Shown here piece by piece: positions 55,442-63,361 of a DNA stretch of 64,000 bases. The notes under the pieces are model-generated. The model did not search any database and was not told where the DNA came from. It saw nothing but the letters and a program-made list of their open reading frames with translations. Position 1 is the stretch's first letter, and every line of letters begins with the position of its first letter. Source of the DNA: JBBQED01 sp038320345 (GTDB taxonomy: Bacteria; Bacteroidota; Bacteroidia; AKYH767-A; OLB10); assembly GCA_038320345.1 (NCBI GenBank), contig JBBQED010000005.1, positions 228,470 through 292,469 on the forward strand, written 5' to 3'. The position numbers were made by a program, and so were the translations under genes.

Positions 55442-57016
55442 TTATTCTAGTAATGATGATTTCTTCGGGTCTGGTTTCTGACGTTGACGGATCACTTCAG
55501 CAAAAGTAAGCTTACGTAATTTGCTTTCTACCCATGCGTTAAAGTCGAAGTATTCAAATACTGTTTTTTCGAGAGGGTCAGCTTTTAATTTGTCCAATTC
55601 GGTACGTAGATGACGATAGGAAGATTCAATTTCGATACGTGTAGATGCTTTCGCAATCTTTCTGATGAAGTTCAAAAAGATCGTTTCAAAGCGATACATT
55701 CTTTTTTTCTTATCGAGATAACGCTGCACGGATTTCAATGTATAGGGGATGAGTTCATTATTGCCCATCTCTAAATGGATTACTAAATCAAAGATTCGCG
55801 CAAAGGCATAAATTTCTTGACTTGCATCCAGATCAGGATCGTTGAGTAAGCGATTGATAAAATGCAATGACCGACTATAATCCCCATTTGCAAAATACAA
55901 AACCGATAAATTAAAGAGAAAGAAAGCTTCACGTACTTTAGAAATTTTTCCGCGATATTTTTTTAATCCTGTTTCGATTTCGGGAATCAACAAAATTGCC
56001 TTATCAAAATCACCGGTTTGAATAGCCAAACTCAGCTCCGTACTGAACGTTGTAGAAAAGAGTTTAATCGCAAGATCTTCCGTCAGTTTACTATTCAACA
56101 TGGAAGGAATGCCATGTAGTTTTTTCAGCAGACCAGAAATCTCTTTTCTTTTTTCCAACTGCGAACAGAGATAAATTAAGTTACTAAGAAGTGCAAAATA
56201 TTTATTTGGCTCTTCGAGAATAAAATCTGTATTTGACTCAAGGAGATTCAACTGTTTAATCAACCAAAAGTAACTCTCCGTATAATTTCCGGTACCAAAA
56301 TAATAGGCGCTGTAAATATGATAATAGAGATATCTACTCTCAAAAGAAAGTGCATGATCTTCACTTCTAAGTAAGGTGTTATCAATAAATTTTTTGAATT
56401 GTTCTACTTCTTGTTTTTCACGTACTTTTCCTTGTCGGTTTAGGAGAAAGAACAATTTACTTTTCAAGTGCCAGAATTCTGAGTAGTTTGTAATTTTACC
56501 GATCACATCCAAATCTTTTTTCAAGATATTGGAAAGCGACTCTTCGTTAGAAGTAGCATAACCATCTTTCTCAATAATTTTCTTTTCCCATTTGCTGATG
56601 TCGATCAATGCAGAATAGCGATCCGATTTCTCGGCAATCTTACGCGCTTTCATCAGCATCTTGGAGCATTCTTCATACAACGACTTTTTATAAAGAATTT
56701 CTGCGTAATGCAATAGAGAGCGGAGTTCTACATTCACTGAACTCTCTGCATAAAATGAATCAAGGCTTTTAAGGATAGTTTCGTAAAGACGGTTTTTGGC
56801 AATAGCGAAAGAATTCCGAGCTTTCATTTTGCGGAAGGCATGGCGGAGTATTGTTTCGTCATATTCCTTCATTTTGTCAATTGCCTCAAAAAGGCGGAGA
56901 TATTCGTTTTTCTCGCCTATCGTATGCCGGGCAGCAAATAACTTAAAGTATCTTTTCTCAGGTGGAGTTAGGGAACGAATGAAGCGGAAGAGCAAATCAG
57001 AAGCGGGCTTTGACAT
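55442..57016 (-). CDS. Conserved helical protein of unknown function
   Basis: I do not recognise this 524-residue protein. It has no signal peptide and no membrane segments, is rich in Lys, Glu, Leu and Tyr, and is almost all helical, with TPR-like pairs (for example YAEILYKKSLYEECSKMLMKARKIAEK, about residues 108-134). The N terminus (LTPPEKRYFKLFAARH) and the internal KARNSFAIAKNRLYETILKSL are well-formed helices. It ends within 20 nt of the LuxE-like gene, convergently. A cytoplasmic scaffold or regulator is possible; the sequence does not show more. Homologs seem to be limited to Bacteroidota, by recollection only. Confidence 0.75.
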   Translation of the reverse strand: MSKPASDLLFRFIRSLTPPEKRYFKLFAARHTIGEKNEYLRLFEAIDKMKEYDETILRHAFRKMKARNSFAIAKNRLYETILKSLDSFYAESSVNVELRSLLHYAEILYKKSLYEECSKMLMKARKIAEKSDRYSALIDISKWEKKIIEKDGYATSNEESLSNILKKDLDVIGKITNYSEFWHLKSKLFFLLNRQGKVREKQEVEQFKKFIDNTLLRSEDHALSFESRYLYYHIYSAYYFGTGNYTESYFWLIKQLNLLESNTDFILEEPNKYFALLSNLIYLCSQLEKRKEISGLLKKLHGIPSMLNSKLTEDLAIKLFSTTFSTELSLAIQTGDFDKAILLIPEIETGLKKYRGKISKVREAFFLFNLSVLYFANGDYSRSLHFINRLLNDPDLDASQEIYAFARIFDLVIHLEMGNNELIPYTLKSVQRYLDKKKRMYRFETIFLNFIRKIAKASTRIEIESSYRHLRTELDKLKADPLEKTVFEYFDFNAWVESKLRKLTFAEVIRQRQKPDPKKSSLLE

Positions 57017-57322
57017 GTATAGTTACTTAGTATTTTGACGGATCGTGTTGCGTTTCAAATCGGATTATCTTACCAATATTTTTTCTCCAGGTGACTCTAA
57101 ACATCCTTATGATATCTAATCTGTAGAATGAAACAAGTTAGTAAAAATCCGTAAATAAATGGTATTAACCAATCGGGATGAATAAAGAAAGTAAGGTTCA
57201 GACCTGTGTATAACTCGGGAGTTTACCTCTTAAAAGTTGCCGTTAGCTTAATGGTTGATTAATTTAATCGAAAATATAAAAACCATTTAAAGCCCTTCCT
57301 TAACTTTGACATAACCTGAATT
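57017..57322. other. Divergent intergenic region, 306 bp
   Basis: The gap separates two divergent genes and should hold both promoters. On + a TAACTTTG box lies at 57301-57308. I see no other motif, repeat or small gene in it. Confidence 0.6.
57301..57308 (+). promoter_or_regulatory. -7 box (TAACTTTG) for the polyprenyl transferase gene
   Basis: An exact TAnnTTTG match 14 nt before the ATG at 57323. No suitable TTG lies at the usual distance upstream. Confidence 0.5.
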
Positions 57323-58708
57323 ATGGCAAGCGGATATTCTAGATACCTTAAAACAATTTATATCATTGGTGACTTTCTGTTGCTGAATGCTTCATTTTAT
57401 GCTGTTAGTTTTTTTTACAAATGGCCAAATTTGACAGCAGACCCTAATTTCCTAGCGCAGTTCCTTTATCTGAATTTATTTTGGGTCATTACCACATTTT
57501 TAACCAATATTCATACGATTGATAGAGGCTTACGCTACGAGCAGATTATTGCTCAGCTGATGCAGGCTTATGGTTTATTTGCAATTCTGATGGTTTCCTT
57601 TTTGTATTTTCTGGAAGATATTTTTATACCCGTATTTCACTTTGAAATTAAGTTACTAGTGGCAGCAGCTGCTTTTTTTGTATGGAGGAGTATCATGTCA
57701 CTCACCATTAATTTTGTGAGAAGAAGAGGGTTAAATTACCGAAAGGTCATTATCGTTGGAAATGGACAACCTGCAAGAGACATGCAGAAATATTTTCTAA
57801 ATCATCCAGAACAAGGGTATCGTTTGAAAGGAATTTTTTGTGATGAATCAGAGGATCTTAAGCCTGATGAAATAGCAGGTACTGTTGCTCAATCAGGTCA
57901 GTTTGCGATTGACGAACATGTAGATGAAATTTATTGTTCCTTATCTACTTTAGATCCCGATCAAGTAACCGAACTGATGGCATTTGCAGATCGTAATCTT
58001 ATCCGCTTTAAAGTAGTGCCAGATTTCCGCGGATTCTTAAATCGAAAAGTTAAAATTGATTTTTATGATCTAGTTCCAGTTTTAAGTATGCGTAATGAGC
58101 CGCTCCAGAATTATGGAAACCGGATTATTAAAAGAGCTTTTGATACTGTGTTTTCACTGCTTGTCATTATTTTCGTGTTCCCGCTCGCATTTTTGATTTT
58201 TGCTCCTTTGATCAAACTAAGTTCGCGAGGTCCCGTTTTTTTTAAGCAAATGCGATCAGGTAGGGATAATGAAGAATTTGTTTGCTGGAAATTCAGGACG
58301 ATGCAGGTCAATGAAGTTGCAGATATTGATCAAGCAACAAAAGGTGATGCGAGGATAACTGCCGTAGGTAATTTCCTGAGAAAAACCAGTTTGGATGAAT
58401 TGCCTCAATTTTATAATGCGTTTATTGGGAATATGTCGGTAGTAGGTCCTCGTCCTCATATGTTAAAGCATACGGAAGAATATTCTCAACTGATCGATAA
58501 ATTCATGGTTCGGCATCTGGTAAAACCTGGACTTACCGGCTGGGCACAGGTGAATGGATTACGTGGTGAAACGAGGGAACATCAGTTGATGGAAAAAAGA
58601 GTAGAGTCGGATGTATGGTACTTAGAAAACTGGTCCTTGCTTCTTGATATTAAAATAGTCATCATCACCGTTACGCAAATTATCAGTGGAAAGCATCAAG
58701 GTGGTTGA
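57323..58708 (+). CDS. Undecaprenyl-phosphate sugar-1-phosphate transferase (WcaJ/PssY-like)
   Basis: The 461-residue membrane enzyme starts exopolysaccharide or glycan assembly by moving a sugar phosphate (typically glucose-1-phosphate) onto undecaprenyl phosphate. The N-terminal half has four membrane helices and a CoA-binding_3-like domain (KVIIVGNGQPARDMQKYF, about residue 148). The catalytic half has the re-entrant helix (KRAFDTVFSLLVIIFVFPLAFLI), then WKFRTMQVN, RKTSLDELPQFYNAFIGNMSVVGPRP and KPGLTGWAQVNGLRGET. It is an orphan: no glycosyltransferases or polymerase are beside it. Confidence 0.9.
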   Translation: MASGYSRYLKTIYIIGDFLLLNASFYAVSFFYKWPNLTADPNFLAQFLYLNLFWVITTFLTNIHTIDRGLRYEQIIAQLMQAYGLFAILMVSFLYFLEDIFIPVFHFEIKLLVAAAAFFVWRSIMSLTINFVRRRGLNYRKVIIVGNGQPARDMQKYFLNHPEQGYRLKGIFCDESEDLKPDEIAGTVAQSGQFAIDEHVDEIYCSLSTLDPDQVTELMAFADRNLIRFKVVPDFRGFLNRKVKIDFYDLVPVLSMRNEPLQNYGNRIIKRAFDTVFSLLVIIFVFPLAFLIFAPLIKLSSRGPVFFKQMRSGRDNEEFVCWKFRTMQVNEVADIDQATKGDARITAVGNFLRKTSLDELPQFYNAFIGNMSVVGPRPHMLKHTEEYSQLIDKFMVRHLVKPGLTGWAQVNGLRGETREHQLMEKRVESDVWYLENWSLLLDIKIVIITVTQIISGKHQGG

Positions 58709-58840
58709 TATTGAGCATTTTGAGAATCGTAATCCACGGATTTTCAGTTAATTATTCTGCCATCAGCGTAAATTAGAAGATGAAGACCTGTTTATTTTTC
58801 TAGGCGATCAAAACCTTTTCTAATTTAGAATGGTTCATAC

Positions 58841-58871
58841 TTGCAGTTCACTTCAGTATCGATTACTTTTG
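58841..58871 (+). promoter_or_regulatory. Bacteroidota promoter for the cytochrome oxidase cluster
   Basis: TTG at 58841-58843, a 20-nt spacer and TACTTTTG at 58864-58871. The box ends 7 nt before the cyoE ATG, implying a leaderless or nearly leaderless start. Confidence 0.7.
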
Positions 58872-58878
58872 CGCCCTC

Positions 58879-59766
58879 ATGGAGAAATCCGTTATTCTGG
58901 AAAAGCCATTTACCCTTCGCAGTAAACTGCAAGATTATGCCCAACTGACTAAAATGCGGTTGGCATCTCTCGTTGTTTTCTCAGCGGGCATGGCGTTTAT
59001 GATGGCTCCTGGTGAAGTGAACTGGAGCAAAATGGTGCTGCTTTTAGTGGGTGGATTTTTAGTTACCGGTGCTTCTAATGGTTTCAATCAGATTTTAGAA
59101 AAAGATCTGGATAAACTCATGACCCGAACGTTTACTAGGCCATTGCCTGACAGCCGAATGGGAATTACAGAAGCATTTATCGTATGTACTCTACTTGGAG
59201 CAGCAGGAGTATTTATACTCACTTTTTATATGAATATCATGAGTGGATTTCTGGGACTGCTCGCTTTGATCTTGTATACTTTTGTGTATACTCCATTGAA
59301 AAGAAAATCTCCTTTTGCAGTATTTGTAGGAGCCGTTCCTGGAGCAATACCACCGATGTTAGGGTGGGTAGCTGCAACCGGAAATTTGGGAGTGGGGGCA
59401 TGGATCTTATTTAGCATTCAATTTATGTGGCAGTTTCCACATTTCTGGGCAATCGCTTGGGTATTGGATGAAGATTACAAAAAAGCAGGATTTAACCTCT
59501 TACCCACTGGTCAAAGAGATAAAGGTGCGGCATTTCAAGCCTTGTTATATACGTTCACTTTAATCCCTATCGGCATAATGCCCTATGTTTTAGGAATGAG
59601 TGGAATTATTTCAGCAGTAATTGTAACGCTCGTGACGCTTTATTTTCTCTTTAGATCATGGCAACTTTACCGAACCTGTACCATAGCATCAGCTAAAAGT
59701 TTGATGTATGGATCCTTTATATACCTGCCTGTAGTTCTCATTGCATTAGTACTTGATAAAATATAG
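58879..59766 (+). CDS. cyoE: Protoheme IX farnesyltransferase (heme O synthase)
   Basis: The enzyme adds a farnesyl chain to heme b to make heme O, a cofactor or precursor for heme-copper oxidases. The 295-residue UbiA-family protein has the prenyl-diphosphate motif NGFNQILEKDLDKLMTRT followed by TRPLP (about residues 68-92), the second motif DEDYKKAGFNLLP (about 198-210), and about eight membrane helices. It opens the oxidase cluster and has a clear promoter. The next gene starts 3 nt after its stop. Confidence 0.95.
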   Translation: MEKSVILEKPFTLRSKLQDYAQLTKMRLASLVVFSAGMAFMMAPGEVNWSKMVLLLVGGFLVTGASNGFNQILEKDLDKLMTRTFTRPLPDSRMGITEAFIVCTLLGAAGVFILTFYMNIMSGFLGLLALILYTFVYTPLKRKSPFAVFVGAVPGAIPPMLGWVAATGNLGVGAWILFSIQFMWQFPHFWAIAWVLDEDYKKAGFNLLPTGQRDKGAAFQALLYTFTLIPIGIMPYVLGMSGIISAVIVTLVTLYFLFRSWQLYRTCTIASAKSLMYGSFIYLPVVLIALVLDKI

Positions 59767-59769
59767 CAT

Positions 59770-60345
59770 ATGGAGGCAGCAATTAACATGAATACCAATA
59801 CCAATAAAATTCCTACACAGAAAATTCTGCTGTGGTTAGGGATGGTGAGTATTGTGATGCTCTTTGCCGGATTAACGTCGGCCTATTACGTTAAACGTGC
59901 AGATGGAAACTGGTTTGAATTTGACCTACCGTTTAACATTTTTTATGTTTCTACGGCGATCATTTTACTCAGTAGTCTTACGATGCAATTGGCAGTTAGT
60001 GCAGTGAAGAAGAATAACTTACAAGCTGTTAAAACTTATCTGATCATTACGCTGGGCTTAGGTCTTGCTTTTGTATTTAGCCAGTTTTTAGGCTGGAGTA
60101 ATTTGGTTGACCACAAGGTATTCTTTGTAGGAAATCCATCTGGATCTTTTCTGTTTGTATTGACTGGTTTACACCTTGCACACCTTGCTGGAGGCATCAT
60201 TGGCCTGATGTTTACCGGAGCTGGTGCAATTCGTGAGCGTTATAATTCAAGTAATTATGTAGGAATTTCAGTTTGTGCAACATACTGGCACTTTCTGGAC
60301 GCCCTTTGGATTTATTTATTTGTATTTTTGGCCGTATTCCGTTGA
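59770..60345 (+). CDS. Heme-copper oxidase subunit III (short form)
   Basis: The 191-residue membrane protein has five helices and the subunit III features: GLTSAYYVKRADGNWFEFDLP, FFVGNPSGSFLFVLTGLHLAHLAGG and CATYWHFLDALWIYLFVFL at the C terminus. It lacks the first two helices of the seven-helix mitochondrial-type subunit. It lies directly after cyoE and 30 nt before a second, longer subunit III gene. Subunit III stabilises the oxidase; proton pumping itself is done by subunit I, which is not in this window. Confidence 0.88.
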   Translation: MEAAINMNTNTNKIPTQKILLWLGMVSIVMLFAGLTSAYYVKRADGNWFEFDLPFNIFYVSTAIILLSSLTMQLAVSAVKKNNLQAVKTYLIITLGLGLAFVFSQFLGWSNLVDHKVFFVGNPSGSFLFVLTGLHLAHLAGGIIGLMFTGAGAIRERYNSSNYVGISVCATYWHFLDALWIYLFVFLAVFR

Positions 60346-60375
60346 TTACAAACCTAACATTGAATAACTGATTGT

Positions 60376-61221
60376 ATGGCTGCTGAAGCTACTCTAACCC
60401 AGGAAACCGTATCCACCAAGAAACAATGGGGGGGCGGTCGTTCTCCTTTCTCAGTAAGCTGGGGAAAAATGTATATGTGGTTTTTCTTGGTTTCCGATGC
60501 ATTTACCTTCTCCTCATTACTAACGATCTATGGCGCCTTACGCCATCGTCATACTGAGATTTGGCCCAAAGCGAATGATGTATTTACACACTTCCCTGGC
60601 TTTGAAGGTCATATTCCTTTGGCCTATGTTGGTTTAATGACATTCATTCTCATCATGAGTTCGGTAACAATGGTATTAGCCGTTGATGCCGGTCACCGTC
60701 GCGATAATAAAAGCGTTGCCTTATGGCTAGGCTTAACCATCGTTGGTGGATTTATGTTCTTAGGATCACAGGCATGGGAGTGGTATCATTTTATTGAAGG
60801 AACAGAAAAGGGAGCAAGAATTACAGCGAACGGTGAAGTGTATCGTTTTCCTGAGAATGCACCACATCTACATCATCTCAATCCTCCTGAAAATGCTTTG
60901 ATTTCACCAAGTCAGGAAATCATTACCGATAAGGCGAAGATTGAAACAGTCATGAAAAACTCGCGTCCAATTAACGGAGCGAACTTGACAGAAAATGAAT
61001 ACGGTCATCCTTTATTTGCTGACTTCTTCTTCTTCATCACTGGATTCCACGGATTCCACGTGTTTAGCGGAGTATTCATCAATGTGATCATCTTCTTTAA
61101 CGTGCTTAGTGGTGTTTATACGCGCCGCGGACATTATGAACAGATAGAAAAAACAGGACTCTACTGGCACTTTGTAGATCTTGTATGGGTATTCGTATTT
61201 ACCTTCTTCTATCTCGTTTAA
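60376..61221 (+). CDS. Heme-copper oxidase subunit III (long form with soluble insertion)
   Basis: The 281-residue protein has the subunit III helices (MYMWFFLVSDAFTFSSLLTIYGALRHRH, GFMFLGSQAWEWYHFI, FFFITGFHGFHVFSGVFINVIIFF, GLYWHFVDLVWVFVFTFFYLV). Between helices lies a His/Asn/Pro-rich insertion of about 65 residues (about 150-215, GARITANGEVYRFPENAPHLHHLNPPEN). The two genes for subunit III in tandem are a known arrangement in Bacteroidota caa3-type operons, by recollection. The short COX4-type gene follows 39 nt later. Confidence 0.9.
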   Translation: MAAEATLTQETVSTKKQWGGGRSPFSVSWGKMYMWFFLVSDAFTFSSLLTIYGALRHRHTEIWPKANDVFTHFPGFEGHIPLAYVGLMTFILIMSSVTMVLAVDAGHRRDNKSVALWLGLTIVGGFMFLGSQAWEWYHFIEGTEKGARITANGEVYRFPENAPHLHHLNPPENALISPSQEIITDKAKIETVMKNSRPINGANLTENEYGHPLFADFFFFITGFHGFHVFSGVFINVIIFFNVLSGVYTRRGHYEQIEKTGLYWHFVDLVWVFVFTFFYLV

Positions 61222-61260
61222 TTATTCATTCCATCAATTAAATCTCAAGCATAAGAAGCT

Positions 61261-61626
61261 ATGTCTGATAAGCACGAAAGTCACGGTTATTATACCGGCG
61301 GCATCCATAATCAGTTTGTTCCGGAACATTACGATCCCAAGAATAAAAGCGTCATCTGGCGTACTTTTTGGATTTTATTGGTGATTACTCTTTTTGAAGT
61401 CGGTATCGCCTTTACGAGTATTCCACACGAGATTCTTATCGTTGTCTTTATTGTACTGACCATTGTAAAAGCCTATTTTATTGTTGCTTTCTTCATGCAT
61501 CTTAAGCATGAGAAGATGGCACTGACGTACGCAATTATATTGCCTTTTGTACTGATTGTTTATTTGATCGCGATGGCAATTACTGAAGCAAATTTCATTC
61601 ACCTCTGGGATAAGCTCTTTAAATAA
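61261..61626 (+). CDS. Cytochrome c oxidase subunit IV family protein
   Basis: The 121-residue protein has a His-rich, charged N terminus (SDKHESHGYYTGGIHNQF) and three membrane helices, with the family motif KAYFIVAFFMHLKHEKMAL near residue 70-88. It is the small accessory subunit of bacterial caa3-type oxidases (COX4_pro/CyoD-like). The SCO gene starts 2 nt after its stop. Confidence 0.9.
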   Translation: MSDKHESHGYYTGGIHNQFVPEHYDPKNKSVIWRTFWILLVITLFEVGIAFTSIPHEILIVVFIVLTIVKAYFIVAFFMHLKHEKMALTYAIILPFVLIVYLIAMAITEANFIHLWDKLFK

Positions 61627-61628
61627 AC

Positions 61629-62303
61629 TTGAAAAAAGTACTCATTCTTGTTGTTATCCTGGTAATACCGTCAGTAGCTTATCTGATTTTACATACGGGC
61701 AAGAATAATTTTAAAAAGTTAGAAATTTTAGGTCCGAAAGAACCTGTACAAAAAACCGTCGACGGGAAAACAGTGATGGATACTGTTTATCATACTGTCG
61801 GCGGTTTTTCTTTAATTGGTGCCGACGGACAAACGACTACCGACGCAGTTGCGAAAGATAAAATTTCTGTCGTTGATTTTTTCTTCACAACGTGCACCAC
61901 GATTTGTCCGAGGATGTCGAATAACATGATGAAAGTGCAGTATGAATATCGCACTGATCCTGATGTGATCAGCCTTTCATTTTCTGTAGATCCTGATACG
62001 GACACTCCAACGGCTCTCAGTGCGTATGCCAAACAACATAAAGCTACACCGGGGAAATGGTATTTTCTTACTGGCGATAAAAAACAAATTTATGATCTAG
62101 CTCGTAACAGTTATTTCGTAACTGCCATGGCGGGTGATGGAGGTCCGGATGATTTCATTCATTCCGAACAATTTGTGCTGATTGATAAAGAGAAAAGAAT
62201 TCGTGGCTTTTACGACGGCACTGATGTGATGGAAATTAAACGATTGAATGAGGATATCCGGATGTTACAGTTTGAGTATTCTAATGCTAGTGAAATCAAG
62301 TAA
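61629..62303 (+). CDS. SCO-family copper chaperone for oxidase assembly
   Basis: The 224-residue protein is anchored by an N-terminal helix (LILVVILVIPSVAYLIL) and has a thioredoxin-like domain with the copper-binding CTTIC motif (FFTTCTTICPRMS, about residue 93-104) and the distal His in FIHSEQFVLID (about residue 176). SCO proteins put copper into the CuA site of subunit II. It appears to start with TTG (61629), 2 nt after the stop of the subunit IV gene. There is no better ATG upstream of the signal helix. Confidence 0.92.
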   Translation: MKKVLILVVILVIPSVAYLILHTGKNNFKKLEILGPKEPVQKTVDGKTVMDTVYHTVGGFSLIGADGQTTTDAVAKDKISVVDFFFTTCTTICPRMSNNMMKVQYEYRTDPDVISLSFSVDPDTDTPTALSAYAKQHKATPGKWYFLTGDKKQIYDLARNSYFVTAMAGDGGPDDFIHSEQFVLIDKEKRIRGFYDGTDVMEIKRLNEDIRMLQFEYSNASEIK

Positions 62304-62372
62304 AGATTTTTTCATTACAATAAGCTGAAACTTTCATTATAGATCAAGTGTTTTAATTTAAGAAAAGTAGTC

Positions 62373-62918
62373 ATGGAAGCTTTGCAGACAATTAAAGAGA
62401 AAGTAGTTTTTCGCTGGGTGCTTGCCCTTTCGATTTTCGTATTTGCTGTTGTTATTTTACTCGATAGTAAAATTCTTCCTAGGCCTCAGCCAATGCCTGC
62501 TTTCGGAGCTTACCTTCCTTTGCTGAATGCTATTATTAACGGTACCTGTTCTATTCTACTGATTTTATCTTATAGAGCAATTAGAAGGAAGGACGTAGCG
62601 ACACACAAAAAATTAAATCTCACCACCTTTGTTTTGTCATCCTTGTTTCTGGTGTCTTATATCACGTATCATTGGATGTCGGAAGAAACTAAATTTCCGG
62701 TTGACAATCCCATCCGTCCTATTTACCTGAGTATTCTGATTTCGCATATCATTCTTGCCGCTGCCGTGCTGCCGATGATACTGGTCAGTTTTTATTTCGG
62801 TTTAACAAATCAGGTTTCTAAACATCGTAAAATCGTAAGGTTTGCATTCCCGATCTGGCTCTATGTTACGGTTACCGGAGTCATCGTTTATCTTATGATC
62901 TCCCCATATTACCCTTAA
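62373..62918 (+). CDS. DUF420 membrane protein
   Basis: The 181-residue protein has five hydrophobic helices and the DUF420 features: ILPRPQPMPAFGAYLPLLNAIINGTCSILLIL near residue 34, VATHKKLNLTTFVLSSLFLVSYITYHW near 75, and RPIYLSILISHIILAA near 113. Conserved His residues lie near the membrane face. DUF420 genes commonly follow SCO genes in oxidase clusters; a role in oxidase assembly is likely but unproven. Confidence 0.88.
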   Translation: MEALQTIKEKVVFRWVLALSIFVFAVVILLDSKILPRPQPMPAFGAYLPLLNAIINGTCSILLILSYRAIRRKDVATHKKLNLTTFVLSSLFLVSYITYHWMSEETKFPVDNPIRPIYLSILISHIILAAAVLPMILVSFYFGLTNQVSKHRKIVRFAFPIWLYVTVTGVIVYLMISPYYP

Positions 62919-62924
62919 AATAAA

Positions 62925-62956
62925 TTGCATTATTGCCTGTGGACTATGTACCTTTG
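62925..62956 (+). promoter_or_regulatory. Bacteroidota promoter for the small CxxC gene
   Basis: TTG at 62925-62927, a 21-nt spacer and TACCTTTG at 62949-62956, 23 nt before the ATG at 62980. The gene can thus be made apart from the oxidase operon. Confidence 0.65.
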
Positions 62957-62979
62957 GGAAAGTGAAAATATCTGATCAA

Positions 62980-63228
62980 ATGAAACGATTAATTCTGATT
63001 GCAATAGTGGTGTTGAGCGTAGTTGTCGTTAATGATGTTCACGCACAATGTTCAGTTTGTCGCCGTGGAGCGGAAACTAGTTTAGAGGCAGGAGAAAAAA
63101 CGGGCCATGGATTAAATTCAGGAATTCTTTATTTGATGTCGATTCCTTACGTGATGGGTGGCGTTGCAGGTGTGATCTGGTGGAGACACCGGAAGAAAAA
63201 CACTAACGGTTCAACGGAAGAAATTTAG
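62980..63228 (+). CDS. Small secreted/membrane protein with CxxC motif
   Basis: The 82-residue product (ATG 62980) has a signal peptide cut before QCSVC (about residue 22-23), a short exposed part with CSVCRRGAETSLEAG, and one membrane helix (GILYLMSIPYVMGGVAGVIWWRH) followed by a Lys/Asn tail. The CxxC may bind a metal or heme or form a disulfide. Similar small QCxxCR proteins, as I recall, occur beside oxidase genes in Bacteroidota, so a role in oxidase assembly is possible. A GTG at 62962 would add six residues. Confidence 0.75.
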   Translation: MKRLILIAIVVLSVVVVNDVHAQCSVCRRGAETSLEAGEKTGHGLNSGILYLMSIPYVMGGVAGVIWWRHRKKNTNGSTEEI

Positions 63229-63361
63229 TCGATACCTTTATTTCATCGGATACTCTTTTCATTTTTAAGATCTTGATGCAACGTAATCCACATTTTATAG
63301 CGTTGACTTTTTAGATTTATGGGAAATATATCCCACTTCTATTTATTAGCCTGTTTCAAAT

